This document shows, one piece after another, positions 45,481 to 56,364 of a DNA stretch of 64,000 nucleotides (its first letter is position 1; each line of letters opens with the position of its first letter). Location: assembly GCF_958295425.1 (NCBI RefSeq), contig NC_081143.1, positions 310,001 through 374,000 of the forward strand. The letters are read 5' to 3'. The translations under genes were made by a program, and so were the position numbers. The notes beneath the pieces were generated by a model that worked only from the letters and a program-made list of their open reading frames with translations, was not told the DNA's origin and ran no database searches. The DNA is from Solea solea (taxonomy: Eukaryota > Chordata > Actinopteri > Pleuronectiformes > Soleidae).

Positions 45481-46084
45481 GCTCTAGACTCTAGGACTAT
45501 GGTTCAACAAAACTTGCTCTCATCTGAAAAGAGGACGCTGGACCACAGTCCGCCTCTGACGTTGTCTGCAGTTCAGGAGTGGCTTAACAAGAGTCTGTGA
45601 CTCCAGCCTCAGTCCATTCCTTGTGAAGTTCATCCAAATTCTTGAATGGTTGATTTTGCTCGACAAGCCTCTCAACACAAGTTTCACTATTTGAGTTGAA
45701 TTACTGAAATAAATGAACTTCTCCACAATATTATAATTGACCGAGATGCATCTGTACTTATATACTTGCTGAATTGCAGTACATAAGAATCACAAAACAC
45801 CTCAAATATCATTTTTGCCTCCTGATGAACATTCAAGAGAAAATGCCAAGAACATACATCAATGAAAATAAAACCTATGGTAGGATGAGAGTGACTGTCA
45901 TCACTTCACAGCTGTAAACCTCTGATAATCCATTGACTTAATTGTTTCTAGCCAACTTATCCGTGAGTTTGTTCCTGAAATATCTGCAAATGAAAAATCA
46001 CGTTGGACACAAAAACGATCCAACAGATACAAAATCGATTCATCATTTTAACAGTGTTTCAGGCACAAGCTACAAATGTGCACG

Positions 46085-46205
46085 TACAGCTGCTGTCTTA
46101 TAATCTTACAGCTGCTGTTTTACAATCTTACAGCTGCTGTCTTACAATCTTACAGCTGCTGTCTTACAATCTTACAGCTGCTGTCTTACAATCTTACAGC
46201 TGCTC
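46085..46205. repeat. 22-bp minisatellite, about 5.5 units
   Basis: Units ACAGCTGCTGTCTTACAATC then TT. Each contains CAGCTG (E-box core). The first two units differ at a base or two. Confidence 0.95.
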
Positions 46206-47455
46206 TAACATGAAGACAAGCTGAAATCAACGTTCTCATATTTGTTTTTTCAGTCTTTCTCTCCACAGAATCCACTGCTGACAGCTGACATCATCAGTGA
46301 TACTGACTCCTCCCTCCCTATGGGGGCCATGTGACATGACACCTCTCCTGTGGGCGTTCATTATTCTGGGATGGATTTGACTTGTCATTGTGTGAATTGC
46401 TCAGTGGGGGAGTGTGTGTGTGGGAAGATGTATAACATGCACACACACTGTGAGGCTTTGGCAGGCTGCCCACTTGTTTGAAGTGGAATGTTGGAAAAGG
46501 GAACAAAGGAAGCTGGATGGTGACTGGTCAGGCTCAAGTTAAAAGACAAGGAGATGGGGCGGGCGGAAGTGGGCGGGACCAGGCTGACAAACTTGGCAGA
46601 GTGGAGGTGTGGTTTATCAAAAAACAAGGTCATTGTTATCAGGTTTTACCGTCAGTCTGTGTTTAAATTGTGGAGACAAACAGGTCTGAATGCTCCCAAT
46701 GTGTCCTCACAAAAACTACTTTCTGTGGTGGTTTGAGGACACATTTGTCCACATTCTGCAAAATCTGTCTAATCTGTCCTAAGGACTGATGAGAGTCCAC
46801 CTCTTCAGCTGACGTTGTCTGATTCATTTATTTGCAGCCCCACAATATTAACACTGTTCACTATTTCATTTCCTTTTTCTAATGGTTCACTGGCAGTGGA
46901 AACACAGTGACAGTGGAAACACAGTGACAGTGGAAACACAGTGCTGCATTCAGGCTCATTAAAAGTGTAATTCTGTTCTTTTAAACATGACTGTGTATTT
47001 GAATAAAGGGGCAGGTTTTGTGAGATCTATCCAGAACTCATTCTAATGCCAGGTACTCAGCGTAATGTGGCTGAGATTGGATCATTGGGGACAGATGTTA
47101 ATGCTCATTCTGCACTCTGATATTTGAACACTTTGGTTCAACAACCAGTTTTTTTCAAACTCACATTCTGACTAAGACAATTAATACTCACAACATAAAT
47201 ATAGTGAGTAAACTAATCATATATCATCATGTAGCAAAAGCCACACATATATACTTACTTACTTACTAGATTTACTGTTCTGAGCAGAGGCTGGGAATGT
47301 TTTTGAAGGACATGTCACTTTGTATAATATTCTCTGAGGGCCACTCTTCACATCACTCAGCACACTTACCTTTCTAATGCATGGCAGACCCTGGTGATCA
47401 GATGAAAATGATGATGATCACAGCTGGTTTTCACTTTGTGTCTGTCAGTCTACAG
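46206..47455. other. Intron DNA with little structure
   Basis: A 17-bp unit (CAGTGGAAACACAGTGA) is repeated three times near 46896-46943. Otherwise no transposon ends or exons were recognised. Short open frames are random. Confidence 0.55.
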
Positions 47456-47906
47456 CACATGTGTCAAACAATTACATGCGGCCCGCCCACCACTGTGCGA
47501 GGTGATGGAATAGAGACAGAATATAAGACTAAATGTATTTGCCGGCAATATTTTTATAATAGTAATAAGACATTCGGTTGTAATCATTGCTTAATTAAAT
47601 GTATTACACTCAACATTAAATTACATATATTTAAGCTGTTTTAATCACAATTATCCTCCTCATTTGCAAAATTTTCAATTTAATTCTCCATTTTTGTGCA
47701 TCATAAATATGTTTTTATTGTGAATCATTTTATATCAAAACAAGCACATTTACTTTGCAATTCTGTCTAATATCATAATGAATATCTTATATTGACCACC
47801 GGCTACTAAATAGTTATTTTTTTTCCCTTTTTTCCTCTATGGCGGCCCCCGCTTGACCAGACTAGATGCTCATTGGCCCCCAGGTCATTTGAGATTGACA
47901 CCCCTG
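47456..47906. mobile_element. hAT MITE (CAGGGGTGTCAA type) with 7/8 target duplication
   Basis: The left end is CACATGTGTCAAAC; the right end is GATTGACACCCCTG. The flanks are GTCTACAG (47448-47455) and GTCTAGAG (47907-47914). GCGGCCCGCC near the left and GGCGGCCCCCG near the right are subterminal hallmarks of the same hAT group as 44651-45480. Confidence 0.8.
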
Positions 47907-47929
47907 GTCTAGAGCAAACTCAGTTCCTC

Positions 47930-48160
47930 TATCACCAGAGCACAGACTCCGCCTGACACAGTCCCTGGACTGAAGTACAGTGATGCCGGTCGCCGGTCAC
48001 AATCGTGATCAGCAGTGCTAAATAAACCAGACTCCTCTGGAGCCGACAATGCTGATCTACAGATCACATTGTACCTACTCAATGTGCTTGGAAGTTTGCC
48101 AGAGCAGGTGCTAAAAAAGTACCAGGACAGTCTGTTTACAAAGAGCTGCTCATGGCAGGA
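47930..48160. mobile_element. Family A MITE remnant
   Basis: AGAGCACAGACTCC, TGATCTACAGATCAC, TACCTACTCAATGTGCTTGG and GCCAGAGCAGGTGCTAAAAA match the interior of 2112-2834. The ends are lost. Confidence 0.6.
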
Positions 48161-48191
48161 AGTCGTCTTAACGGAGCAGTGAACTTCAGAG

Positions 48192-48532
48192 TAGAGCTGC
48201 AACTAACAATTATTTTCATAATCGATTAATCTGTCGATTATTTTCTCCATGAATCGTTTGGTCCATAAAATATCAGAAAACCTTAAAAAATGTTGATCAG
48301 TGTTCGTCAAACCTGGAAATGATGATGTTCTCCAATGTTTTGTTTTGTCCACAAACCAAAATGATTCACTTTGAATGATTTCTTTATTATCCAGAGCAAA
48401 GAAATGAAGAAAATACTCACAATCAGAAATCTTGTTTTAATCATGAAAAAAAGCATTGAACCGATTATCGCTTATTGAAATAGTTGTCGGTTAATTTAAT
48501 AATCGATTCATCGATGAATTGTTTCAGCTCTA
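48192..48532. mobile_element. hAT MITE (family C), complete
   Basis: The ends are TAGAGCTGCAACTAAC and CAGCTCTA. The flanks CTTCAGAG (48184-48191) and GTTCTGAG (48533-48540) match at six of eight bases. AATCGATT-rich, non-coding, inverse orientation to 8324-8684. Confidence 0.8.
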
Positions 48533-48539
48533 GTTCTGA

Positions 48540-50230
48540 GCACATTATTCATCTATGACTCAGTCAGGTTCTATTGGTGGCAGCGCTCGTAGTAGCTGCG
48601 GCTCTTGCTCTCCACTATGTGTTTTTTCTACTTTTGTGCTTTCCTTTTTTTTCTCTCTACCACACTATAACACACAAAGATTACCTACGACAGACAGGAC
48701 CTGATAAATGTGAGTTATAATGCAGTTCGCTAACTACGGACCACTTTCAACAGCAGTACACCATCCCGGACTACATAGCCAGAGCTCTCCATGGATCGTC
48801 ATCCCGACCAAGAGGCGCCGACAGCGGCGAGACAGGAAACAAAGGAGAGGTTGCCGTGGTAGCCTACTAGCCAGACTAAAAAGGAACCCACACAAACCTC
48901 CACTCCCCAGCCTTTTCCTGACGAACATCAGATCCATCACAAACAAGATGCCCGACCTGGAGCTCCGGTTAGCTACTCATAACTTTGTGCATGACTGCCC
49001 GTGATGATCGTCACAGAAACGTGGCTCTCCCCGGTGATACCGGAGCTAGCCGTGCAGCTAGCGGGACACTCAGCACATCGTCATGATCGAAACAGAGACT
49101 CCGGTAAGAACAAGGGAGGAGGGCTGCTGATCTACACCAATGACAACTGGTGCACACACAGTCGTGTGCTAGACTGCACACGACTGCTCCCCTCATCTGG
49201 ATTATCTGACCATCTTGTGTCGGCCCTTTGTCCTACCACAGGAGCTAACGGTGGTAACTATTACAGCTGTTTACATAGCCCCCGATGCTAACACTAGCAT
49301 AGCTTTGTCTCTCCTCCATAACAATATCACTAAGCTACAGAAGACTCATCCAGACGGTGCACGCATTATCGCTGGTGATTTTAATCAAGCCTGCTTAAGG
49401 ACAGTTCTCCCTAAATTCTATCAGTTTGTCAAATGTCCCACCAGGGAGAAGAACATTTTAGATCATGTTTACTGCAACATCAAACAGGCATACAGAGCAG
49501 TGCCACAGCCTCATATTGGACAATCAGACCATCTCTCACTCCACCTCGTCCCAGCCTACGTCCCCATCAGAAAGAGATCCAAACCCCTCATAAAGAGGAT
49601 CAACACCTGGCCAGAACACGCTTTCTCCCAACTGCAAGACTGCTTTAGTGTCACCGACTGGACCCTGTTTGAGAGTAAGAACGTTGAAGAGTACACACAA
49701 TCTGTTCCGTCTTACATCTCTTTCTGTTATGGAAACGTCACAGTGGAAATACGCTGCCGGGTTTTCCCCAACCAAAAACCCTGGATGACAAGTGACGTGC
49801 GACACCTCATCAAAGCCCGCGACAGAGCCTTTAAAAAGGGGGACAAGGAGCTGTACTCCCACACCAGAGCAGATCTAAAGAGAGGCATCAGAGGTGCTAA
49901 GGACCAACACAGGAGGAAAATAGAGGGACACCTACAGGACAATAACCCCAAGCAGGTGTGGCAGGGGATCCAGCGCATGACCAACTATAAGGGCACTAAC
50001 ACCCCCACCACCAGCGCTAATGCCTCCATGGCTGAGGAACTCAACAGTTTCTTTGCTCGTTTTGAGGCCCACAGGCCACCAGTGCCCCCGCCAGCCTTCA
50101 GCACCACCTCACTGACTCTCCAAGAACACGACGTGAGGAGAGTACTGCGCCAGGTGAACCAGAGGAAAGCCACTGGACCCGACGGAGTGTGTGGGAAGGT
50201 TCTCGCTGCATGTGCTGGCCAGCTCACACA
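48540..50230 (+). mobile_element. CR1/Rex1-like LINE, 5' half, cut off at a minisatellite
   Basis: Frames from 48720 read LPSLFLTNIRSITNKMPDLE, VTETWLSPVIPELAVQLAGH, GGGLLIYTNDNWCTHSR (endonuclease), then VTITAVYIAPDANTS, IIAGDFNQACLRTVLPKFYQ, GQSDHLSLHLVP and, further, QRKATGPDGVCGKVLAACAG (RT start). The sequence ends abruptly at about 50230 and a TG-rich minisatellite starts. The RT catalytic core is absent. Two frameshifts lie in the endonuclease. The clade is likely CR1/Rex1; the long 5' half with missing 3' end is unusual for a LINE. Confidence 0.82.
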
Positions 50231-50268
50231 TGGGAAACACGTGTTGTTGTTGAAACAGATGTTTGCAC

Positions 50269-50727
50269 CACTGTATGCTGGTGTGTGTGTGTGTGTGACA
50301 CGTGTTTGCACCTCTGTATGCTGGGGTGTGTGTGTGTGTGTGTGACACGTGTTTGCACCTCTGTATGCTGGGGTGTGTGTGTGTGTGTGTGACACGTGTT
50401 TGCACCTCTGTATGCTGGTGTGTGTGTGTGTGAGACGTGTTTGCACCTCTGTATGCTGGTGTGTGTGTGTGTAAGACGTGTTTGCACAACTGTATGCTAA
50501 TGTGTGTGTGTGTGTGTGTGTGTGTGCGTGAGTGTGTGTGTGACGTGTTTGCACCACTGTATGCTGGTGTGTGTGTGTGTGTGTGCGTGAGTGTGTGTGT
50601 GTGTGTGTATGTGTGTGTGACGTGTTTGCACCTCTGTATGCTGGTGTGTGTGTGTGTGCGTGAGTGTGTGTGTGTGTGTGTATGTGTGTGTGACGTGTTT
50701 GCACCACTGTATGCTGGTGTGTGTGTT
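50269..50727. repeat. Minisatellite: 21-bp core plus variable (TG)n, nine units
   Basis: The core GTTTGCACCTCTGTATGCTGG (with minor changes) appears nine times, each followed by a (TG)n run of varying length and ACGTG or CACGTG. Unit length varies from about 33 to 80 bp. The long Thr-His open frames on the - strand and Cys-Val frames on the + strand are products of this array. Confidence 0.95.
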
Positions 50728-51127
50728 ACCTTGTTTAATGTTAGCTAATAGGATGATTCACTGACACTCACACTGCTGTTAGTTGAATAACAGGTTGAAA
50801 GGCCTCTAACAATACTGTCATTGTTTGGGACTGAAGGTAGTAATAAAGGTTATTATGCATCACTGCAGCTGTAATTATTCAGAGATAATGTGATAGTAAC
50901 AAGCGATGACAGGATTTTAAAACACTTCACTTATTTAGAGATTTGAAGATAGATTTAAAAAGTGTCATTTTTGGCAAAATTGTAATTTTAAAGATCGATA
51001 TTGGCCCAGAATTTCAGTGGATTTTTAAATCACTTTGTCTGGTTCTAGCAGCACTACAGCAACAACAATAAACCACTTCTCAAAGCCTTTCTCTGAATGA
51101 TCAGCTCTTTGTCTAATGATGTGTTTC

Positions 51128-51400
51128 AGCCGGCTCGCCTCGCCTCGCCTCGCCTCAACTCGAGGCGATAACCTGGCAAGGTTCCAAGCGTGCTGAGGCA
51201 ATAATATGTGTGATGTCACCAGACTGCTGGCCACTGATTGGTCAGAGTGCCGTCGTAGTTTTAATGATTCAGTCACTGGTCACTCGTTTGTGTGTCGTGT
51301 TTAAAACACAGTCACTGCAGTTTCATGCAGCCGTGCAGTGATGGTACAATTTTGTAGTGGAAAACCAAACTAAACTGTACCGTGCCCTGCTGTGCTAAAG
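51128..51400. mobile_element. Family A MITE remnant (CTCGCC ends)
   Basis: Starts with CCGGCTCGCCTCGCC repeats, then CAAGGTTCCAAGCGTGCTGA, TGGTCAGAGTGCCGTC and near the end GTAGTGGAAAACCAAAC and ACCGTGCCCTGCTGTGC. It is inverse to 2112-2834. It lies just upstream (in transcript terms downstream) of the basic-region exon donor. Confidence 0.65.
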
Positions 51401-51418
51401 AGGGCTAAAGATACTGAC

Positions 51419-51492
51419 CGTACTCCTGGTTGAGCCCCCACAGCTTGATCTTGTTGGCTTCATGCTGGGCCTTCTTCTTCAGCCGACACGCC
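51419..51492 (-). CDS. CREBRF-like bZIP protein, basic-region exon
   Basis: A 74-bp exon between TTTTCAG and GTCAGT. It encodes [20 protein letters not shown] then NQEY, completing the DNA-binding basic region that begins at the end of the previous exon (RSRKEKNKLASR). N-x3-(A/S)-x2-(C/S)-R spacing is that of bZIP proteins: NKLASRACR. The segment is almost invariant in the CREBRF family and unlike CREB, ATF or CEBP. This exon makes the identification firm. It is isolated between a 15.2-kb and a 4.6-kb intron. Confidence 0.93.
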
Positions 51493-51788
51493 CTGAAAAC
51501 AGGGGAAAACAAACCACCGTCATTCTCTCTCACTGTGAGCAGCTGGGATGTATGAGGAGGCATTGTGTCCCTCCACTTCTCCAAGTACCATTCACACCAT
51601 GAAAAGGATGAAAGTATAAAAAAGATATGCTGGTTTGGTTTCATGATATTTGAAGTTTAAAAAAACTAAATACAGCAGCGAATAACTCACTAAATCACTG
51701 CCTGTTTAAAATGAATAAACTCTCATGGGGACGAATCTACACACTCCTGCAGCTGTGAGTGCTGAATGAAACCCGAGGAAGCATTACA

Positions 51789-51970
51789 TCTGAGGGAGAA
51801 GGAGCAGGTGGATCTGAGGGAGCAGGAGGAGGAGGAGGAGGAGGTGGATCTGAGGGAGCGGGAGGAGGTGGAGCAGGTGGATCTGAGGGAGCAGGAGGAG
51901 GTGGAGCAGGTGGATCTGAGGGAGCAGGAGGAGGTGGATCTTAGGGAGCGGGAGGAGGTGGATCTGAGGG
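51789..51970. repeat. Purine-rich GGA minisatellite
   Basis: Irregular units built from GATCTGAGGGAGCAGGAGGA and GGTGGA, about 24-45 bp each, five to six copies. Strand-asymmetric (G and A on +). It lies about 300 bp beyond the acceptor of exon 51419-51492. Open frames with Gly-rich or Glu-rich peptides are products of the repeat. Confidence 0.92.
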
Positions 51971-52130
51971 ATTGATTATCAACTACTTTGATAATCTTAT
52001 TTTAAATGTGAATATTTTCTGGTTTCTTTGCTCCATATAACAATAATTAAAATTCAATCATTTTGGGTTGTGGACAAAACAAGAAATTTGAGAACATAAT
52101 TTCCAGGTTTGACAAACACTGATCAATATT
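51971..52130. mobile_element. hAT MITE (family C) remnant
   Basis: TTGATTATCAACTACTTTGA, AATGTGAATATTTTCTGG, TGTGGACAAAACAAGAAATT and CCAGGTTTGACAAACACTGA match the interior of family C. Ends are missing; it is fused to the purine-rich minisatellite. Confidence 0.65.
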
Positions 52131-53030
52131 TTTCATCCTGTTCCCTATACTACCCACAGTCCCAATAATGTAACATTGATATGCTGTGACTCATCGTGAT
52201 GGCTACATCTGCAGATTGATTTAATGAGAATAAAGCACTGCCTGAACTGAAAAAGGCCATCAACACTGCCACAGATAAACTTACTACTGTTTATCTGTGG
52301 CATGAGGCACAGTGCACTTTTTAATGACTCAGGTTCTTCATTTTTTATTCAGGGTTTCCATATTTATTTATTTATCCATCACTCACTCACTCACTCACTC
52401 ACTCACTCAGGGGTTGTTAAATGGTTTCTGGTTCTGTAGTACTTTTATTAACTTCTCACTTCAGTGTTGTGACTAGCAGAGAGACTGTCATTACATTTAC
52501 TCCGTATTTGAAAATATACTTGAATATGGAGTCTGCTCTTCCTTAAAGATGCTTTGAGGTGTCAACACGAGGAACCACCAACAAATCACAGTGATTCAGA
52601 ACAGAAGATAGCTCAAATGAGACATTTTAATTCACTTAACTGTGTGTGAGTGTGGCACAGTTACATTGTATTTGCATATGCACTGTGTGATGACGGTGAG
52701 ACTAAATATCTGGTGACAGTGTCAATTTGCACAATTATTGCATAACAAGAAAATATGTCACTGCTGTTAATATAAGCAGATTTCTACCATGCAACATGCT
52801 GTGTGTGTTATATGTCAGTGATATGATCCATTACACCTCAGCGCTGTCAAGACTTCACTTACATTTACAGGTTTTTACAGATTTTAAAAGAAAACTATCC
52901 ACTATTTTAGCTCCATCCAGTTATTATTTATGACACATATGTTTATTGTGCATGTTGCATTCACAAACGGAGCCAATAAAAAGTCAAATTACTATAGTTT
53001 TACATGCGACACACAAACTAGTGACTAGTG
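52131..53030. other. Intron DNA without recognised features
   Basis: Unassigned sequence with an (ACTC)n run at 52379-52409. No exon seen. Confidence 0.55.
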
Positions 53031-53039
53031 ACGTGTAAA

Positions 53040-53300
53040 GACTCAGTTCATTCGATAGATTAGTTCAGTACTTCCTGCATGACCAGAGCACACACTTCAT
53101 CCGTTAACGATATTAAGTTTTCAGGAATTTGAAGTCTTTTTAATGGATCTACAGTTCGGCATTGTTAGGTCTGATGACATCACACATTGTATCAGCTCAG
53201 CTCATTTGGAACCTCGCCAGAGCAGGGACTAAAAAAGGATCAGGTACCAGGTACTAAAAAAAACCTGCCGTGCCAAGTCAAGTTAAGTTAAGTCGTGCTG
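53040..53300. mobile_element. Family A MITE remnant
   Basis: GATCTACAGTTCGGCATTGT, TTGGAACCTCGCCAGAGCAG, GTACCAGGTACTAAAAA and CCTGCCGTGCCAAG match 2112-2834 in the same orientation. The ends are decayed. It abuts the family B MITE at 53326. Confidence 0.6.
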
Positions 53301-53325
53301 ACTTCATGTCGTGGAAAAACGGCGT

Positions 53326-53624
53326 TAGGGCTGTAAAGTCCCGGTCGACTGGTCCATTAATCAGTCGATACGTTTTGGTTCGATTCAGATTCTGATAAGT
53401 CGTTGCCCTGTTGATTTCATCTGGAGGAATGTACCAAGTGCTAATGGGGGTGTTTTTAGAGCACCCCTGTTCCACAGATCACAGCGTGTCTTCAGAGAAC
53501 ATCCCCCTTGTTTTCAGTATTTTGGATTAGCCCAGCCCACAGGAGACAGAAAGGCTGGTCGATTTTGAGTCCAAATTTCAGGGCTTCAGTTGACCATGAA
53601 TTTCTTTGGTTGATTACAGCCCTA
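53326..53624. mobile_element. hAT MITE (family B), complete
   Basis: The ends are TAGGGCTGTAAAGTCCCGG and GGTTGATTACAGCCCTA. The flanks AACGGCGT (53318-53325) and AGCGGCAT (53625-53632) match at six of eight. The middle (53402-53560) has a module also found inside families with different ends (see findings). Confidence 0.75.
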
Positions 53625-53882
53625 AGCGGCATAAGATCTAAGGATAAATGCAAGGACCAGGAAATGGTTTCGCACTTTTCTAGTTTTGATGACCACTCAA
53701 AGCTGCTTTACATTCACCCATTCACTCACACTTTCATACAGTGCCTTTTCTACCACTCATTAACTGTCTGTTAATGTCATAACTTGGCAGGCGGCTCACT
53801 AAGAGAACCAGCATGTGCAGTGCTGACTTTGAGGTTTTTGGGATAAGAAATAAAAGAAATGCAGCACATAAAGAATATTAAT

Positions 53883-53920
53883 AATATAATTATTATTATT
53901 ATAATAATAACAATAATAAC

Positions 53921-53950
<30 letters not shown>
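53883..53950. repeat. (AAT)n microsatellite
   Basis: ATT then AAT run, partly AATAAC. Confidence 0.9.
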
Positions 53951-53951
<1 letters not shown>

Positions 53952-54032
53952 CAGATACACATGTAATATTGTTTTTCAGTTCTATTTATTGATTCATTAT
54001 CCATGCATTGATTGGTTTACTTCATTTATTAA

Positions 54033-54900
54033 AAGGGGACATATTATACCCTATTTCCCCAATTAAAATAGTTCCCTGGTGTCCTAATGAACATGTCTGT
54101 CACATGCTTTGGTCAAAATACCATAAGGATGAAGCACAATAGCAGTTCAATAACCCTGCTAAACCCGCCCCTTTCAGAACGCTCGGTTTTCGTGCATGGT
54201 CCCTTTATATGCAAATGAGACACAGGCAAACACCCACCCATTTCTTCCAGGGGGTTTCTGATTTGTCCTTGTTACTGCGCTCACTCGCTCAGCTCCTGTT
54301 CCCTCCGCTCCATTCCTCTCCCCCTCCCTCCACTAGTTCTCTGACAATATCAACATGGCAGCGAGAGTGTCGTCACAGGAAGAGACGTCTGACACAAGGA
54401 TCAAGCTGAACACTGACCAACTGTAAATCAGTTAAAAACACTTAGGGACAGCACCACTGATCGCCAGCGGCGCGGGCGAGCTGAATAAACTGCCGCTGTA
54501 TGTGACTGATCGCCACACTGTGCTCCACTGTGCAGCCACCAACAGCACACTTGTCCCTCCACGTTGACATAATACCGCTCTTCCTCCCTCGCCTGCACTC
54601 TCGCAGGGACAAGGAGGAGCTAAGGTGGAGCTAAGGTGGAGCTAAGGTGGAGCTAAGGTGGAGCTCTCCAAGTAAACTTACTGGTGGGTGGTAACATTCG
54701 CGGTGAAATGCGCATGCTGCCGTCATAAGCGCAGGGAATTCAACATCGAGTGTTTTAACGCCTATACTTACACTAAGGGGGACCACGAAAACATGACTGA
54801 GTATTCTTTTTCCACACTTTGGCGACTGGTAGGGCCTCCAGAGTCCCAAATATGAGTATTGAAATGGTTAAAAAGTTGATTTAGCATAATATGTCCCCTT
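54033..54900. mobile_element. MITE (family E), ends AAGGGGACATATTAT
   Basis: The left end AAGGGGACATATTATACC and right end ATAATATGTCCCCTT are inverted. Interior words (CCTGGTGTCCTAATGAACAT, CCCTTTATATGCAAATGAGA, AGTTCTCTGACAATATCAAC) recur at 59076-59962. An 11-bp unit GCTAAGGTGGA is repeated four times near 54619-54662. No transposase. The target duplication is unclear. Confidence 0.8.
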
Positions 54901-56081
54901 ACTTGACTGATTCACTGACTTGATTGATTAATTATGTCATATATGTGAAAGGTTGCATAACTTGGAGATTGAGAATGCTCTTGTTTACTATACTTAATTT
55001 TTTTTTCGTTTTGAAGGAGCACTAAGAACAAGGACCTTCCACAGAGTCTGGTCAGACCTTCAACTCAAAAATATCTAAAACTGTTTTGTTTTAAATGAAT
55101 TGCTTTGTGTTTGCTTTATCAATACATTATTCAAACTGCATTTTGTACATTGGAATAATGTTGAAATTAAACTCATGTAAATATTTCTTGAATTGGTCTG
55201 AACACACACAGATGAAAGTGATATCGACTTCCTCATGTTTTCCCTAACAATAGTGTGCGCTTGTGAGACTGAATACTAGGTCAGTGAGCAGGACGTGATT
55301 TTGTCTAGATATTTCAGTGACCGCTGGTAAACATCCTCCTTTCCCTTCACCACGTTATGTTCCTGCCAACATTCTGCTTGTATGAAGTATGACTGGAATA
55401 ATAGGATATTCCCTGAGTCCCCCTCCTACTTAAACCGTCTCTTTTCCTCCCATCCTCCACAGATGAACTTTAAATAACCCCACTCTCCTCCCTCATCTAA
55501 ATCCTTGTCTGCCTCCTCAGTCCTGCCCTGATTTCTTTCTATTCATCCTGCTTTCCTCCATCTCATTTCCTTGGCTTCTTTCCATCCTTCCCTCATTTAT
55601 TCCACTTTGATGACAGCCATCGCAAATCCGTTAAAAAGAGACGGTTAACACAAAGTACACCCATGATTTAAAGCATGTTTGTGTGAACACTGTATGAAAT
55701 TTATAAAGCATTTTTACTGTAAATCGTGATGTAAAAAGCTTGATGCCTCAAATAAGACAAATTCACGTCAGTTGCAATGTTCTTTTCTTATGTGTTCTTC
55801 CCTCTCTGTGTCTTTCAGAAATGGCATTAGAAGGTCAACCATTTTAAATGCACTGCATATTTGAAAACCAATCTCAACGAGGCTACAGTGTAGACTGCAG
55901 ATACCAAACCACACAGAGAAAAAAAGAATTCTCTTTTGATTCCAGCATTCCATTTTTCTGGCACGTAGAAACATAGAAAGCTCTTGAAAATGCCTGCTCA
56001 CGCCTGATGAATGCATACAGAGTCTCTGGGGCTGTGACTTGGTGCAGAACATGTGTGAGGGCAATAAGTAGAGTCAGATAC
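54901..56081. other. Intron DNA with little structure
   Basis: Unassigned, with CT-rich stretches near 55430-55600. No exon or element ends recognised. The 55883-56081 part lies directly downstream of the exon donor at 56081. Confidence 0.55.
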
Positions 56082-56271
56082 CTCGAGGCCAGCTTGTTCT
56101 TCTCCTTTCTCGAACGTGCCCGAGCCACAGCGGGGAGGTCGTTGACCGGACCCATGCCGTCTATGGCAGCGTTGAGCTTCTGCAGCTGCTCCCCGATGTT
56201 GTGGAGCTTCTGGGGGTTTGGGGTCAAGTCGCTGGCGTCTGTCTTGCGAGCTTTGCGGCGTCCTTTTTTGC
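56082..56271 (-). CDS. CREBRF-like bZIP protein, exon with basic-region start
   Basis: The acceptor is TGCACAG and the donor is CTCGAG then GTATCT. The 190-bp exon encodes GKKGRRKARKTDASDL, then TPNPQKLHNIGEQLQKLN, AAIDGMGPVNDLPAVARAR and SRKEKNKLAS plus a split Arg. NPQKL-x-x-IG-x-x-L-x-KLN is a CREBRF hallmark. The exon includes a likely nuclear localisation stretch (KKGRRKARK). The donor splits the Arg codon, which exon 51419-51492 completes. Confidence 0.93.
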
Positions 56272-56364
56272 CTGTGCAGAGAGGAACGAAGGGATATCAA
56301 TCGATTCAATAAATCATTAGTCGCATCTTTTCATCTTAATACTGAAGCTTGTAATATTTGATGT

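Larger units (their letters stand above)
41522..45754 (-). mobile_element. Tc1-like element split by later insertions
   Basis: The left end (41525-41720, AGGTGCATCTCAATAAATTA then GAATATCATGG) and right end (to 45754, GACCGAGATGCATCTG then TA) are inverted copies. The right part (45485-45720) carries transposase-derived sequence on the - strand (GGACCACAGTCCGCC, GGAGTGGCTTAACAAGAG, TCCAAATTCTTGAATGG). The 41725-45480 interval is a later RTE plus hAT insertion. Confidence 0.7.
36195..51418 (-). other. crebrf-like intron, 15.2 kb, transposon-packed
   Basis: The interval between the 51419-51492 donor and the 36066-36194 acceptor. It holds a Tc1 relic, an L1 fragment, L2-B copies, a family C MITE, a split Tc1, an RTE, hAT elements and a LINE with minisatellite. 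Unassigned stretches are 39900-40121, 40381-41521, 45755-46084, 46206-47455 and 50731-51127. These show no exon or RNA gene. Confidence 0.85.

Noticed and set aside
49985..50748. His/Thr-rich 240-residue frame (-) and Cys/Val-rich frame (+)
   Set aside because: They come from a (TG)n minisatellite joined to a LINE. Low complexity only.
51759..51975. Gly-rich and Glu-rich small proteins
   Set aside because: They are translations of the GGA minisatellite in two frames, inside an intron of the opposite-strand gene.
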